A stretch of 64,000 nucleotides of DNA from Siphonodentalium dalli (taxonomy: Eukaryota; Mollusca; Scaphopoda; Gadilida; Siphonodentaliidae). Below the pieces are notes generated by a model. That model was not told the DNA's origin. It was given only the letters and a program-made list of their open reading frames with translations, and made no database searches. Of this stretch, positions 34,404-46,274 are shown piece after piece (the stretch's first letter is position 1; each line of letters begins with the position of its first letter). The stretch spans positions 46,412,911-46,476,910 of the forward strand of contig CP136066.1 in the NCBI GenBank assembly GCA_032622095.1, written 5' to 3'. Made by a program: the position numbers and the translations under genes.

Positions 34404-35640
34404 AATTCATGAGGGCGATTATTCGTGAGTCAAAATTAGATGATATGTGTTTATATGGAAAAAATGACGCTGATGTGAGCAAATTTTCACTCACAGAAAT
34501 CTCGAATTCAAAAGACTTGATGCATTGAACTGAACTGCATTCTTAGTAAATTAGAAAACTGTTCTGAACTATAGACTGTTGAAACTCAAAAGGAAAGAAT
34601 TCATTAATCAGAAGTACAGGCGACATGTTTTTGTGCTGAACTTTTTTTCTAAAAACTATATTAACTTATTAATGAAAATTGCAATTGAAGGCCCTTTAAT
34701 GTTAGACTTTTCATTTTGGTAAAGCATTTAATAAATGGGGATATGTAAAATCTCGCAGAATATACAATGTTATTAAATAGTAATTGGTGTTGTTAATATT
34801 GTTGTTGTGTTACATACTAGAACCTGTTATATTATATTAGAATAAATATTTGAGTTAATTAGCTTGTGTTGTTCTTTGAATATGTTTAAATCAACGAGGC
34901 TCAAGAAAATATGGGTTGACAAAATGTGAAAATGACAAGTGGCTCACACAAATTCAGAAGTGGCTAAGGTTATTAAGCCAGTATGAAAACTGCATGAGAG
35001 CAAACATTTATATCTGGTACAGTGAGTGGATTATTTATTGAAGTAACTTCATTCTGATAGAACAAAAAAATGTTTTTGTGTTGAAAACCAGGATGTGTCA
35101 TATTGGAAAAAGTGTAACAAATTCAAAAAAAGTATTATGTGTATATAAACCAATACATGCATTAGTTAAGTGACGTGGCTGTTTGTGCTTCAAAATACAA
35201 CTAATAATATTCGATTTTGAATTATTCCCGGTATCGAAATAGGTCGATAAATACTTTGAACTTAGTGTTTATGTCCCAAACATAAAGCAGCCATTTGCCC
35301 GGCGTTAAACAAAATATAGTGTTTCGTGTTCGTCTATTCCCGATATGATATGAGTAAAGAGCGTTTCATTACATACTGTGCGAAAAATTAAAAACAACTG
35401 GAAAATGGCCATGGACCATGCAAAGTATCTTTCAGAGAATAAGAAGCCGGTATACATGTATCAATTAATGTTTCGTGTATTTGTCAGCCTATCTTAAACA
35501 TGTACATCGTTCCAAATTACGTAGACATAATCTGTAAGCTCCGTTTGATTGTTTTATAATTGCAATGCATGCATTACGTTGAAGATCTAGCTTTGTTGAT
35601 TCAAGGTGTAGTTCTTAAAACAAATTGAATTGCGATGGCT
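34404..35640. other. Intron 4 sequence, nothing recognised
   Basis: AT-rich intron sequence between the retroposon tail and exon 4; no element end, exon or tandem repeat seen. Confidence 0.5.
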
Positions 35641-35680
35641 ACCAATACTGAAACATAATTTTGTTACCATGAATACGTAC

Positions 35681-35810
35681 CGTAGTCCGTATGTGGCTCT
35701 TCTTTTCTCGTAACTCGTTCCTAACGCCCTCAGCGATGGCTCTTACTGCAAACTTTGACATGGAGTAGACTTGATTGTTCGTTTGTGTTGACACGCGATG
35801 CCCAGATATG
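35681..35810 (-). CDS. SDR complete copy, exon 4 (catalytic YxxxK exon)
   Basis: 130 bp. Acceptor TTCTATACAG; the first base completes a Ser codon split with exon 3 (AG|C). Donor GTACGTAT follows ..ACTACG. It encodes residues 146-188: ISGHRVSTQTNNQ, then VYSMSKFAV with Tyr160 and Lys164 of the YxxxK catalytic motif, then a conserved AIAEGVRNELRE helix and SHIRTT. The Ser at 147 lies 13 residues before Tyr160, the usual SDR Ser-Tyr spacing. Length and phases fit the family's equivalent exon. Confidence 0.93.
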
Positions 35811-35959
35811 CTGTATAGAAAAATATGCAAGTTTTCATATACATAACGCAGCAATTTTCAACATACCCATCCATATTGTCAATGCAGTCAGAAAAGAAGT
35901 TCGTTGAATGTTTGGTGTGTCATGTGATAGGCGGAGTAATGCCGAGATTGGACATGTTT

Positions 35960-36240
35960 TGTTCCAATGTTTAATATGGTATCAGGCGAGTCGCTGCGTG
36001 GTTGAATGTTTAATATGATATCAGGCGAGTAGCTGTGTGGTTGAATGTTTAATATGGTATCAGGCGAGTAGCTGCGTGGTTGAATGTTTAATATAATATC
36101 AGGCGAGTAGCTGCGTGGTTGAATGTTTAATATGATATCATGCGAGTAGCTGCGTGGTTGAATGTTTAATATAATATCAGGCGAGTAGCTGCGTGGTTGA
36201 ATGTTTAATATGGTATCAGGCGAGTAGTTGCGTGGTTGTT
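35960..36240. repeat. 39-bp minisatellite, about seven copies
   Basis: Unit GAATGTTTAATATGGTATCA followed by GGCGAGTAGCTGCGTGGTT, copies 1-3 bases different. 39 is a multiple of 3, so one minus-strand frame stays open and spells a 13-residue repeat (NIQPRSYSPDIIL). The array lies in intron 3, about 150 bp upstream of exon 4, so I treat this as non-coding. Confidence 0.92.
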
Positions 36241-36574
36241 GGTGACCGGTATTACCGACCCTAACTACCCACAGTTGTAAAATCACAACCCGTCTAACGA
36301 CGTCCGTCTGGAATGGACCGAACGATCGAAGTCTCTCTGGACTCTCGACATGATAATATGTAGATATGGAAAGTGGAATTGGAACTCGAATGAAAATATC
36401 TTATATTGGGATACTGTGGTATTTCACCTAATACGCACGTTTGGCTTCCAAAAGATATATAATCGGGGTTCACCATTACATGGAGATTGATATATATTCG
36501 CGACCATACGTTGCATATGTGGTTTCGATTGAGTAACATATTTAATATGAAGGGTGATGACTCTGTATATAAAG

Positions 36575-36732
36575 TTTTTGACGAAATAACGGAGATTTTT
36601 ATGAAAGAAATTGCAACACCACAAGTGGTCAACTATAAGTCAAATTATGATATCGGGTGGGTGGGCTTGGGTGAGGCTAGGGGCACACTCTTTAAAACAC
36701 TTCTTCAAATATCTCCGTTATTTCGTTAATAA
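36575..36732. mobile_element. Short inverted-terminal sequence in intron 3
   Basis: GACGAAATAACGGAGAT at 36580-36596 is inverted at 36711-36726 (ATCTCCGTTATTTCG), enclosing about 115 bp. Just to its right lies a degenerate TATTTCGCT-rich simple repeat (36730-36850). Confidence 0.5.
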
Positions 36733-37835
36733 TAATAATTTCCTATTTCTCTATTTCGCTCTATTTCGCTGGATTTTTTATTCCGCTATTTCGCTGTGTT
36801 TCCTATTTCGCCTTTCCTTTGTATTTCATATTTCGATAACTCGCTATATTTGACATATTATGGGATTATATTATATCCTATATTCTGATATTCAATCGAA
36901 CATCCCGTGACACGTATTACTGAGATTGACTACCATTAGATACCCCATCGCGAACCCGATTACATATTGTTTGCTATATAATCCTTGGAGTGTTGGCTGT
37001 GGTATTTATATAACCCCGCGAATATCACCGCTAAGGAGCTCGGCTCTATGACTCATATAATTGAATTTGCATGAGGTTGAACACATGTGTGAATACATTA
37101 AATTAACGGGTTCTGGTCTCATTTAATGGCCAGACTATATGTAGAGTGGTGGCTTAATAGTTTACTGTATGCAGACATATATTTTCCTTCTATTCTGATC
37201 ACCAACGCAAGCTCTGCATAATCACAATGGTGTAGTAATATAAATGGACTTTGGTCCATATAGTGACTGATTAAACATGTATATATAATGCTGACATAGG
37301 TATATATAATAGCTTGGTACATATTATGTTGGGGTATACATGTATATGTATTATCACACAAGAGGGTGTCGCACAACTCTGTTCAACAGTTGAAATGTCA
37401 TGCTAAATCGACAACCAGTGGAAATTTCAGACCGACAATAAGTTGAAATTCTTCTGTTAGTTTGAGTTTCCAATAACAATTAGTGTAAAATATGTAGACT
37501 TAAGACCAAGATGCGAATATTTTCCAAGTCTCAGTCATAAATGACGTAACTGGTCATCGTTTTAAACATAATTAGCCATGGGGTGTTGAGTTGGACATTT
37601 CTAACCAGTTGGAAATATTAAGATAACAGATGGACAACTCCGACAGACGGTGGAGTAAATTAAGCTTCTCTGCTATATAAATTATGCACGATCTACATGG
37701 GGTGCGAGAATTTGGAAACCCTTTAAGTTGGACACCATATATCTACAACTAGATAAGGCATACTTGCATCATGCATTAGCTCATGAAGACTTAGGGAATC
37801 TGGTTGTATATGTCACGGTATTGTCACCCCATTAC

Positions 37836-37930
37836 CTGTTAAGGAAGACTATATGTCCATCGTCTATTTTCCTCTCCTCCAATGACCGGTATGTCTCTCT
37901 TGTACATATCATCAACGCCAAAACATTCAC
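37836..37930 (-). CDS. SDR complete copy, exon 3
   Basis: 95 bp, starts phase 0 after acceptor CCATTTCAG, ends with a split Ser codon (AG) before donor GTAATGGG. It encodes residues 114-144: VNVLALMICTRETYRSL, then EERKIDDGHIVFLN. The Asn in VNVLAL is the probable Asn of the SDR catalytic tetrad, and DDGHI(I/V) leads into the strand carrying the catalytic Ser. It agrees closely with the family's VNVLALSICTREAY and DDGHI segments. Confidence 0.92.
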
Positions 37931-38038
37931 CTGAAATGGTAACTTGTTCATTAACTGTAATCTAGAAGGCAACATGTTGCTCTCCGTTGAAGCTTTCGGC
38001 CGAGTAGCTTTCGCCGGCATTTAAAATATAGATGCAGG

Positions 38039-38143
38039 TACAGTAATGCCTTAGATAATCGACTCCTTAACCATAGCAGAATTATGGGTAATTTTTCAGG
38101 ATTTAGTCGGAAATATGGTTTGTTGCCATTCATCGGAAAGCTT
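38039..38143 (+). mobile_element. Palindromic MITE, half copy 2
   Basis: One arm only of the family described at 13574: TACAGTAATGCC, GACTCCTTAACCATAGCAG, TTTTTCAGGATTTAGTCGG, TTGTTGCCATTCATCGGAAA. The second arm is missing after the central AAGCTT. Located in intron 2 of the complete SDR gene. Confidence 0.85.
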
Positions 38144-38289
38144 GTATCCATTAAATGCCGACGAAGGTTATATATGAGACCGAAAGCTTGAACACAGCAA
38201 CTTGTTGATTTTATTAAACGATGCCACTTAATCTCAATACTATTGGATGGACCTTTAAGTTGATTATTGAAATAATCTAGAACCCTCAG

Positions 38290-38645
38290 ATTAAAGTGAT
38301 GTGAAACACTCCAGTAGGGTTATCAAATATATAGAAACGGAGAAAAGTCGTGCTCAAAGTAGTTAATATTAGGAACATTAATGGAAATTTATAACACCCG
38401 CCGTTATTTTTTAGATATTAATGAAATGCAATGAGTCTCATGGCGAAATCATGTGCATTAGTTTATCGCTGATAGTTGCGGCCCGAATCGAGATGTAAAT
38501 AGTTACAATTGAGCGTAGTTCAGACGATGTTTTCAATGGAGTGGTATGGTCGATTCAGTTGAGATTTTCGCCGATATTAGTATAACTTAACAGTTTCACG
38601 CACCTGAAAAAGTCCATAAAATGTCTTTAAGCGTAGCACTCTCTT
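38290..38645 (+). repeat. Dispersed ~270-350-bp repeat, copy c
   Basis: Direct copy of 3380-3705 with GAATCGAGATGTAAATA, GAGCGTAGTTCAGACGATG and AGTCCATAAAATGTCTTTAA. An outer segment (AAGTGATGTGAAACACTCC at 38295) is shared, inverted, with 60940-60962. Confidence 0.78.
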
Positions 38646-40303
38646 TATTTTGTCACAGTTTGGGTTTCAGAATCGAGCAATTGTAGTAAAAATGGACAAA
38701 ATGTCGATCACATATCCTTTGAAATATCACTGAAAAACATGCAAATTTATTTATCATATATCTTATAAAAGCAGATAATTAAAGTATTTTTTTTTTTTTG
38801 TATTAGAATTTGAAACTCTGGTTCGTCTAATTCATCATCATGGATTCATGGGGATGTCACAGGTAACCTAACGCACGTGCGGAGAATACGGGTAGCCAAC
38901 CGCAGTTCACATAACGATAGCCATGCGACAGTGACTAGTTCAGTTTAAGTCATATAAATATACATGTATTATTAACTGCATTCAACGTTCGGAAAAATTT
39001 GCCAGGAAGCAACTAACAGTAAATGCTCTACACTTTTTCGCTCTGGAAAAAAACACCCTTTATCTCATGATTGCTAATTCCACCACAACGATAATTCTTT
39101 GCAAGGCATGCACAATCACTATCGATAGGTATTCATGTATTTATCGAAATATTTTGTGACAAAGGTTAAAACATTTTATGTTTCACTTAGGCTGGAGGAC
39201 TGAGTCGCTTCATTAATATACATATTTATACATATTTATTCAACACCAATTGACGCGACGCGATTCAACAGAATTCCTGCCATTTAATGCATATCATTTT
39301 ACATCTCTAGTGGAATTCAAGCCAAAACTGTTCGCGTTGACATGGTCGCCATGAAAGATAACGTACGTTACGTGAACGATCATCATCGATCATTTCTGGT
39401 TATTAATCAAACGTAAATCAAAATAAAGGTAGCTATAGTATCAACGAAGGTGACAGTCGTGTGTTGTACTTATCTGATATAACGATGTAGAATAAATACA
39501 GAACACAAAAACTTGCATCATAATCTTGAATCATTTTTCATACTCGTTGCGGACGGCGCATAGTTACATTTCGCTTGAGCTACGCTCTCGCGAACTATAT
39601 CCTTGCGCCATCCGCAACCTATTCGATAAAAATATTCTCGATTAAGATGCGCGTTGTGTTTTCTCTATTTATTACACAACCATTGACGCAAGGCATGTGC
39701 ATTCAATGGAATCCTCGCCATTGAATATATATTATTGTGTACATCTATAGTGGAATACAAGCCGGAACTACTCGTGCTGACCATATCGCCAAGAAATATG
39801 ACGTACATTGCGTTAACGATCCGCTTAGAGTCATGCCCCGATTATTACTGGTCATTAGTCAGACTATAGCAATACAATAAATGAAGCTATAGTATCAATG
39901 AAGATGAAAGTAATTGATTCAACAGGTCTGACACAGCGGTGTAGAATAAATAAAGAACACAACTTGCATCACAATCTCGAACCTTTTATCGAACTCGTTG
40001 CGGACGGCGCATCATTCGATAACAGATTCTCGATTAAGATGCGCGTTGTGTTCAGTCTATATATTCAGGGTTTTATGCTATTTTGTTTCGTTTTTCTTCT
40101 TTCTTTGTGTTTTTCTCTCTCATTTTATCACTTGTTTTATTTTGTGTGTACATTTTCTCCCTCATCTAATTATATAGTGTGTACGGTTATAAGACATTTC
40201 CAGATGACTATTACAGCCAGACTGAAGATAATATTGTGCCCGATAAAGAAGCCTGCATCATCTCGACACAACCCACCTATGTTTTAGTATATATAGTACT
40301 CAC

Positions 40304-40510
40304 ATTGAAAGTTTCTCTCCACGCATCAGTGCTTCCCGACAATAAAGACGCTGGTTGAGCCATAATTCCCGCGTTATTGATACAAACATCAACACCTCCG
40401 AATGTCTGCTTAATGGCGGAGAACATCGATAAAATCTGAGCCTCGTCCGTTAAATCGCACATCATTGCATGCAGTTTACCCTTTTGGTCTTTGAGGTTAT
40501 GAGCCAGTTC
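40304..40510 (-). CDS. SDR complete copy, exon 2 (NNAG exon)
   Basis: 207 bp, 69 codons, phase 0 both ends. Acceptor TGTTGCAG before GAACTGGC, donor GTGAGTAC after TTCAAT. Residues 45-113: MMCDLTDEAQ with the adenine-binding Asp63, ILSMFSAIKQTFGG, VDVCINNAG with NNAG at 89-92, and SLLSGSTDAWRETFN. Compared with human DHRS11 the N-terminal loop of this exon is a few residues shorter, as in the paralogue. Flanking intron bases upstream match the paralogous intron for at least 100 bp. Confidence 0.93.
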
Positions 40511-40999
40511 CTGCAACACATTGCCGATTCGTATTGGAGTGTGCAGTGTTCGTGTGGGTGTTGTGAAAATAAAAGCGGATTGCCCCTTAAACACCCATAT
40601 ACTGTGAGTGTATCACAGTGGATCAACGGACACACACTAAAACCGGAAGTAGAGGAGTCAGAGGCTAGTCCGATGTGTGGTGTTTTGTTTACAGACGCTT
40701 CCTGGCACCATTTTTGCTGCTGATAAACACATTTAGACTTCTAAACATTTAAGGTCAGTGAATATTTAATCACTAATATTCGCCCCCGACGATCAGTTGT
40801 AAACATGCAGTTGGCAGTGCTCTATCGCGGAATATATATGCATTTTAGTCATCACCACGAGACGATATCTTGCACAAAATATCCCAGAAAAGAAAATTTT
40901 CACAATCATCTCAGACACTTTGCGCCACAACCATTATACCAATGAAAAGGCCTATCCTTGTCCCAGAAATGCATATATTGACTATTGTCGTGGAATGTC

Positions 41000-42990
41000 T
41001 CATGCAGTATTTAAACAAAATTCTAATTTCTATACAGGTATAACTTGAGGTAACCGCTTCGAAATTACTGTCCGATTAGTTCCAAAAATATAAATCGTTA
41101 GTTGCAAAATATTTGTCCGCTTAGTCGTGATTCGACTAAAGGCTACTCTCGTCAATTTATTGTCGAAAAGGTCACATTTCCAAGATTATACGCCCTACAT
41201 TTTATTTTTGCGAGGCGATCACCTGAGGCGATGGCGGTTAAAATCTCCAGGATCTTAACATTTCTCTGGCGACAACATGATATGTAAGCAGTGTTTTATA
41301 TACCCCAGCACACTGAAACTGAAATCCAATCCTGAAGTCTGACAAACAGACATTTTGTGTTATATTTCAAATTGTCGCTCTTGTCGTCATTCTCCGAACG
41401 CCAATATAAATACATGGCTAGATTTGCTTCCAGAGTTTTCAGAAACACGGGGCGTGCGGGCCAAGTACATGCAGTTCTAGATACTGAAGCACTATCCTAT
41501 CTTGTATGATACAAGTGGTTAAGATTGTCTCAGTTTATCATAATAAACTGATTAATGGGTCATTGAAACGTTATTAGCCGATTGAGGGATGAGAACAAGT
41601 TTACATTACAATTATCCAAATAAAAAATGATAATGGGACTAAAACAGGGCTGTGGGATGTATATATCTATATAGCCATTTTTATATGAGCCTAAGTTCCA
41701 GTGTAATAAAAGGATATTATTTTTGTAATTCCAGGTGCTCTATACTTCTGATGACATGCATGGTTATATATTGTGAGGTTCAGCGTCCAGGTTATCCGCT
41801 TTAAATATGTGATACAGATGTGTATGTACAGCAGCGTATTCTCTAACTTTGTGACAGGCCCCGCGCGGCTAGATTACTAAATGGTCACCCAATCTCTGTA
41901 GTAACTATATAATTTTCCATCTGCAGTCTGTTCCATTAACCATTAATAACCAATAACAAGTAATTGATTAAAACACTGATAAAATACATGTATTCTTTGC
42001 AAATGGCATGTACACAGGGGCTCGCTGGTCCACCTCCCACAACCGCACTACTATACGCCGTACCTATACATGTATACATGGTATTTACACCCCGCCCCCG
42101 CACCGACCGTATGCACCGTACCTACAAGTATATAAGTTCTTGTTTTACGTCATTGTAGTATACTTGATACATGTATTTGTAAACCACCATGACGTATAGA
42201 GCAGGCACATATACAGCGACTGTACATATAAGGGCATTGCGGGTTGGAGGGGGAGTAAGCATTGGAGCGCATTGAAAGCCCATGTGGCAGAAACATTAAT
42301 CCTGACAGAAAATTGTATCATCTCAAAGGTGAATACTTGTTTTGGAATTAATTAGCATGTTATGTTCAATTACTCAGCTTTTATTTATATCGGTAGGTAC
42401 ATGCAAGTAATCCAAAGTCCCATCTACCCAATGATAAAATCATACAATAATATAGGAAAACTGTTTATCTTTCAGCATCCATACCATTTAAAACACCAAA
42501 AGAATTACATGAGCTGACGTTGGCATCGCAGCGATAATAGAATATCAAAAAACAACATGGTAACTGATGGCAAATCTTTTATATTTTAAGTTCAAGAAAC
42601 TTGTTATAAAAGAACAATTATTGGGTAAATATTGAAATTGGGAGCCCCTTCACTTGATTAATGCTCTAAATAAATCATTATTTATCTTTAAACAATGGAA
42701 CTGTAAACAAATACATGGCATTGGAAAAATATGCGCTCAGAAGATTTGAGTTGCTTTAAAGATGCATGGATGACGCAAAACGTGTACTTACAACATAACA
42801 ATATAGAGTTACCACTCTTAGTACACCATACAGTTAGTAAATACAATTAAAGAGACTGCTCGCTGTCGGAATGTTTGCAACGTTACTGCACACAATTAAA
42901 CAATGAAAGGGTAAACTTTTAAACCCTGAATTAGTAATTTGTGATACGAAGGCGTCGGCAAATATTCAACATGCATAATAATTCAACACC
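41000..42990. other. Intron 1 of the complete SDR gene, nothing recognised
   Basis: AT-rich with TACATGTA words. Small ORFs have no recognisable content. The segment next to exon 1 (42940-42993) resembles the equivalent segment of the left gene (19205-19249), as expected for paralogues. Confidence 0.5.
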
Positions 42991-42993
42991 TAC

Positions 42994-43125
42994 CTCAATT
43001 TTTGCAATGTTCCGGCTACATGCGACGACAGTCATCCCTTCACATGTCAGTCTTCTTGCGATGGCGGCTCCGATACCCGCCGAGGCCCCAGTCACGAGAG
43101 CCACTCTTCCAGACCAACGTTCCAT
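42994..43125 (-). CDS. SDR complete copy, exon 1 (start, cofactor-binding exon)
   Basis: 132 bp, 44 codons, ATG at 43125-43123, donor GTAGGTGT after ..AAAATTGAG (phase 0). Encodes MERWSGRVALVTGASAGIG.. with TGxxxGxG at residues 12-19 and ACSRN with Arg38, the NADP(H)-type signature. The upstream codon in frame is GTG, not ATG, and the paralogue begins at the same place, so this start is favoured. No targeting peptide is visible. Confidence 0.94.
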
Positions 43126-43142
43126 AATGCCCACGATAACAA

Positions 43143-43175
43143 TGCAGAACCGTCACCCGAAAAACAGGCCACGGC
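43143..43175 (-). promoter_or_regulatory. Conserved 5' leader/promoter block, second gene
   Basis: Plus-strand GCAGAACCGTCACCCGAAAA and ACAGGCCACGGCG, 20-50 bp upstream of the ATG. It matches 19411-19443 and 20164-20194. See the block at 19411 for interpretation. Confidence 0.5.
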
Positions 43176-43450
43176 GTCAAGTTTTCGCGGTTGAATCAGA
43201 CATCAACACGGCGGCATTCTGTATCAGCGAACCAAACAATGAAAATTTTAGCGCGTACTGCCATGGAACCACGTGTGAACAAGATAATGCTATGCGCCGC
43301 TGTAACAGATACTCAAAACGACTTCTAACAAACTTCAGCCCAAAATCTACTCGACGGGGAAGTCGTGTGAGATTGCCTTCGTCGTTCTTTGGGTTATATA
43401 TTAAGCAACTAAATAATTGATATTATGCCCCCTGGAATTTGCGTGAGGAA

Positions 43451-46063
43451 ACTATAGGTTACAATACACCAAATGATTTGCATAGGCCTCAGTGTTAACA
43501 AATCCCGCTGCCCTGTATTCGCAGTAAAGCTTTGACCCTGCACGAGTATCACAAATTGAAGATCGCCCTTTTAGACACAAGAAAATGTGCTCAAAAGTAC
43601 TTGTCAACGATCTCGATCTCGCTGCAATTTGACAAACGTCACATTACCCTTAAAATTTAGAAAAAAATGACATCGAAAAAAACACAAACCCCTCCCATAA
43701 ATTATTCGCCAATTTGACAGCCGTAACTGTTCACCATGTGGCTATATTTGATGATTCTCGTCGGGAAACACGTTTGTGCATTTTTTCGTGCAATTTTCAT
43801 CCATCTATCATTGACCATTCAGCTGCCAGGATGTTTTTGATGCTGATCCTAGCTTGGCGGTCCCAGGGGAAACTAATTTGTATTTGGTGTATTATAACCT
43901 ATATTGAAAACTGGAAAGATTGCGTCCATTTATATACCAACGTCAAAATAAATAAATTTGATTCGAAACATGTCTGTGTTCTTACGTTATTAACCCTTTT
44001 CTGCCACCACCCATATCTGAATGTGCTAAAAAATGACCTTGACTTGAATGTCATTTTTTTTTCATTTTAGCTGAATTTTGGCAAAGTAAACGATGACGAC
44101 GTACATGCATGTCATCGATCTGATAGCTTGTAGATACCACTTCCGGAAAATATGCCATACGATTCGCTAGGTGAATTGGGCGCACTTAGGTTTCACATTG
44201 GGCGCACCTACCCAATTTTCGAAAAAAAATCGACAGAAAACCAAAATTTTCCCTTCATAAGAATGCATTTATTGGCGGATATTTTGGCTCGTTGTGTCGC
44301 CAAACCGTTGCTGCAAACTTCTAGGTAGGCATTTTTGTCAAACTGTCATCTAAAACGGGCAATTCAACTTCGGTTGACCTGATACTGGTCCGATTTTGCA
44401 TCATATTTTAGAGTATGACCCATACCGATGTCACGCTTTACTCCCTTGTCTTGCCCAAACCCGACTAATCTGCCTTGGTGTTCATCTAGGTTGTCTAGCG
44501 CCCAAAAATATGGTCTCACATTCATTAAAGGGGCACCCATGGGCCCAAAAATAGGTCGAAAATGGCAATTTTCGGTTCTACAACGAGAAGCAGAAAAGGC
44601 ATCAGAGGGGTTAATTTTTAATTTTATTGGACGGCTCCCGAGCCAATTAGCTGTCGTATCGCGTGCTTTATGTTTCCAATTTGTTTTATGGCGATAATGG
44701 GCACGGGACTTGTTTCAGAGCAGAAATATGAAAAACGACCATTTTTCACTATATTGAAAACTGGAAAGATAAGAAAGTCGTCCAAACGATACCAAATTGC
44801 GTCCATTTATATACCCACGTCAAAATAAATAAATTTGATTCGAAACATGTCTGTGTTCTTACTTTATTAACCCTTTTCTGCCACCACCCATATCTGAATG
44901 TGCTAAAAAATGACATTGACTTGAATGTCATTTTTTTGTTCATTTTAGCTGAATTTTGGCAAAGTAAACGATGACGACGTACATGCATGTCGTCGATCTG
45001 ATAGCTTGTAGATACCACTTCCGGAAAATATGCCATACGATTCGCTATGTGAATTGGGCGCACTTAGTTTTCATATTGGGCGCACTACCCAATTTTCGAA
45101 TAAAATCGACAGAAAACCAAAATTTTCCCTTCATAAGAATGCATTTATTGGCGGATATTTTGGCTCGTTGTGTCGCCAAACCGTTTCTGCAAACTTCTAG
45201 GGTAAGCATTTTCGTCAAACTGTCATCTAAAAGGGGCAATTCAACTTCGGTTGACCTGATACTGGTCCGATTTTGCATCATATTTTAGAGTATGGCCCAT
45301 TCTGATGTCACGCTTTACTCCCTTGTCTTGTCCAAACCCGACAAATCTGCCTTGGTGTTCATCTAGGTTGTCTAGCGTCCAAAAATATGTTCTCATATTC
45401 ATTAAAGGGGCACCCATGGGCCCAAAAATAGGTCGAAAATGGCAATTTTCGGTTCTACAACGAGAAGCAGGAAAGGCATCAGAGGGGTTCATTTTTAATT
45501 TTATTGGACGGCTCCCGCGCCAAATTAGCTGTCGTATCGCGTGCTTTATGTTTCCAATTTGTTTTATGGCGATAATGAGCACGGGACTTGTTCCAGAGCA
45601 GAAATCTGAAAAACGACCATTTTTCACTATAGTTTACAATACACCAAATGATTTGCATATGCCTCAGTGTTAACACATCCCGCTGCCCTGTATTCGCAGT
45701 AAAGCTTTGACCCTGCACGAGTATCACAAATTGAATGACGCCCTTTTAGACACAAGAAAATGTGCTCAAAAGTACTTGTCAACGATCTCGATCTCGCTGC
45801 AATTTGACAAACGTCACATTACCCTTAAAATTTAGAAAAAAATGACATCGAAAAAAACACCAACCCCTCCCATAAATTATTCGCCAATTTGACAGCCGTA
45901 ACTGTTCACCATGTGACTATATTTGATGTTTCTCGTCGGGAAACACGTTTGTGCATTTTATCGTGCAATTTTCATCCATGTATCATTGACCATTCAGCTG
46001 CCAGGAATTTTGTAATGCTGATCCTAGCTCACTCTACTAATTTGTATTTGGTGTATTATAACC
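43451..46063. repeat. A-B-B-A direct repeat block
   Basis: Segment A (about 43451-43901) recurs at 45626-46063. Segment B (about 43902-44748) recurs immediately at 44749-45628. All copies have the same orientation and are only a few per cent different by eye. Junctions share ACTAT. Examples: CAATACACCAAATGATTTGC (A), TGGGCGCACTTAG and GGGGCACCCATGGGCCCAAA (B). The second B has a 34-bp segment (AAGAAAGTCGTCCAAACGAT..) absent from the first. ORFs of 80-130 residues on both strands in B are interrupted differently in the two copies, so I do not call genes. Confidence 0.88.
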
Positions 46064-46274
46064 TCGAGTCCGCATAAAACAAATACCGGAAACTGAACGG
46101 TGTATAATATCTTCGGTTGTTTAATGTGAAAGACCAAAGAAATTGATAGGCTATGTTAATTCCTCGGCCATTTGCGAGGGATTGTTCGTCAAGCGTCTAC
46201 GTTGGTCGCTAAATTTGGTAGGGGGTGGGGTATTTTTCTATACTGAAATTTTGTGCACAAAAGGGGGTAGTTGT

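Larger units (their letters stand above)
30326..43125 (-). other. Complete DHRS11-like SDR gene, seven exons, 252 residues
   Basis: Seven exons (132, 207, 95, 130, 87, 66 and 42 bp; 759 bp including stop) with GT-AG introns of about 2483, 2373, 2025, 3870, 501 and 789 bp. The encoded protein has the whole classical SDR layout: TGASAGIG at 12-19, Arg38, Asp63, NNAG at 89-92, Ser147, Tyr160-x-x-x-Lys164, PG at 192-193 and a C-terminal RPTEQ. This family reduces carbonyls and steroids with NADPH in the cytosol (human DHRS11 has 17-beta- and 3-beta-hydroxysteroid dehydrogenase activity and is 260 residues). Substrate here is unknown. Introns carry MITEs and a minisatellite, but the reading frame is intact. 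It is a paralogue of the gene starting at 19381. Confidence 0.93.

Noticed and set aside
36000-36240. CRISPR array
   Set aside because: Direct tandem units without unique spacers, in an intron of an animal gene.
35888-36286. 132-residue ORF with a 13-residue repeat as a repeat protein
   Set aside because: It is a 39-bp minisatellite inside intron 3 of a well-supported gene; openness follows from 39 being divisible by 3.
45241-45673. 120-residue ORFs on both strands in segment B as a conserved gene
   Set aside because: The sister B copy 880 bp away has indels that break both frames, so there is no sign of selection on protein.
43451-46063. LTR retrotransposon (A segments as LTRs)
   Set aside because: No primer-binding site, polypurine tract, gag/pol words or TG..CA ends; the interior is simply a duplicated B segment.
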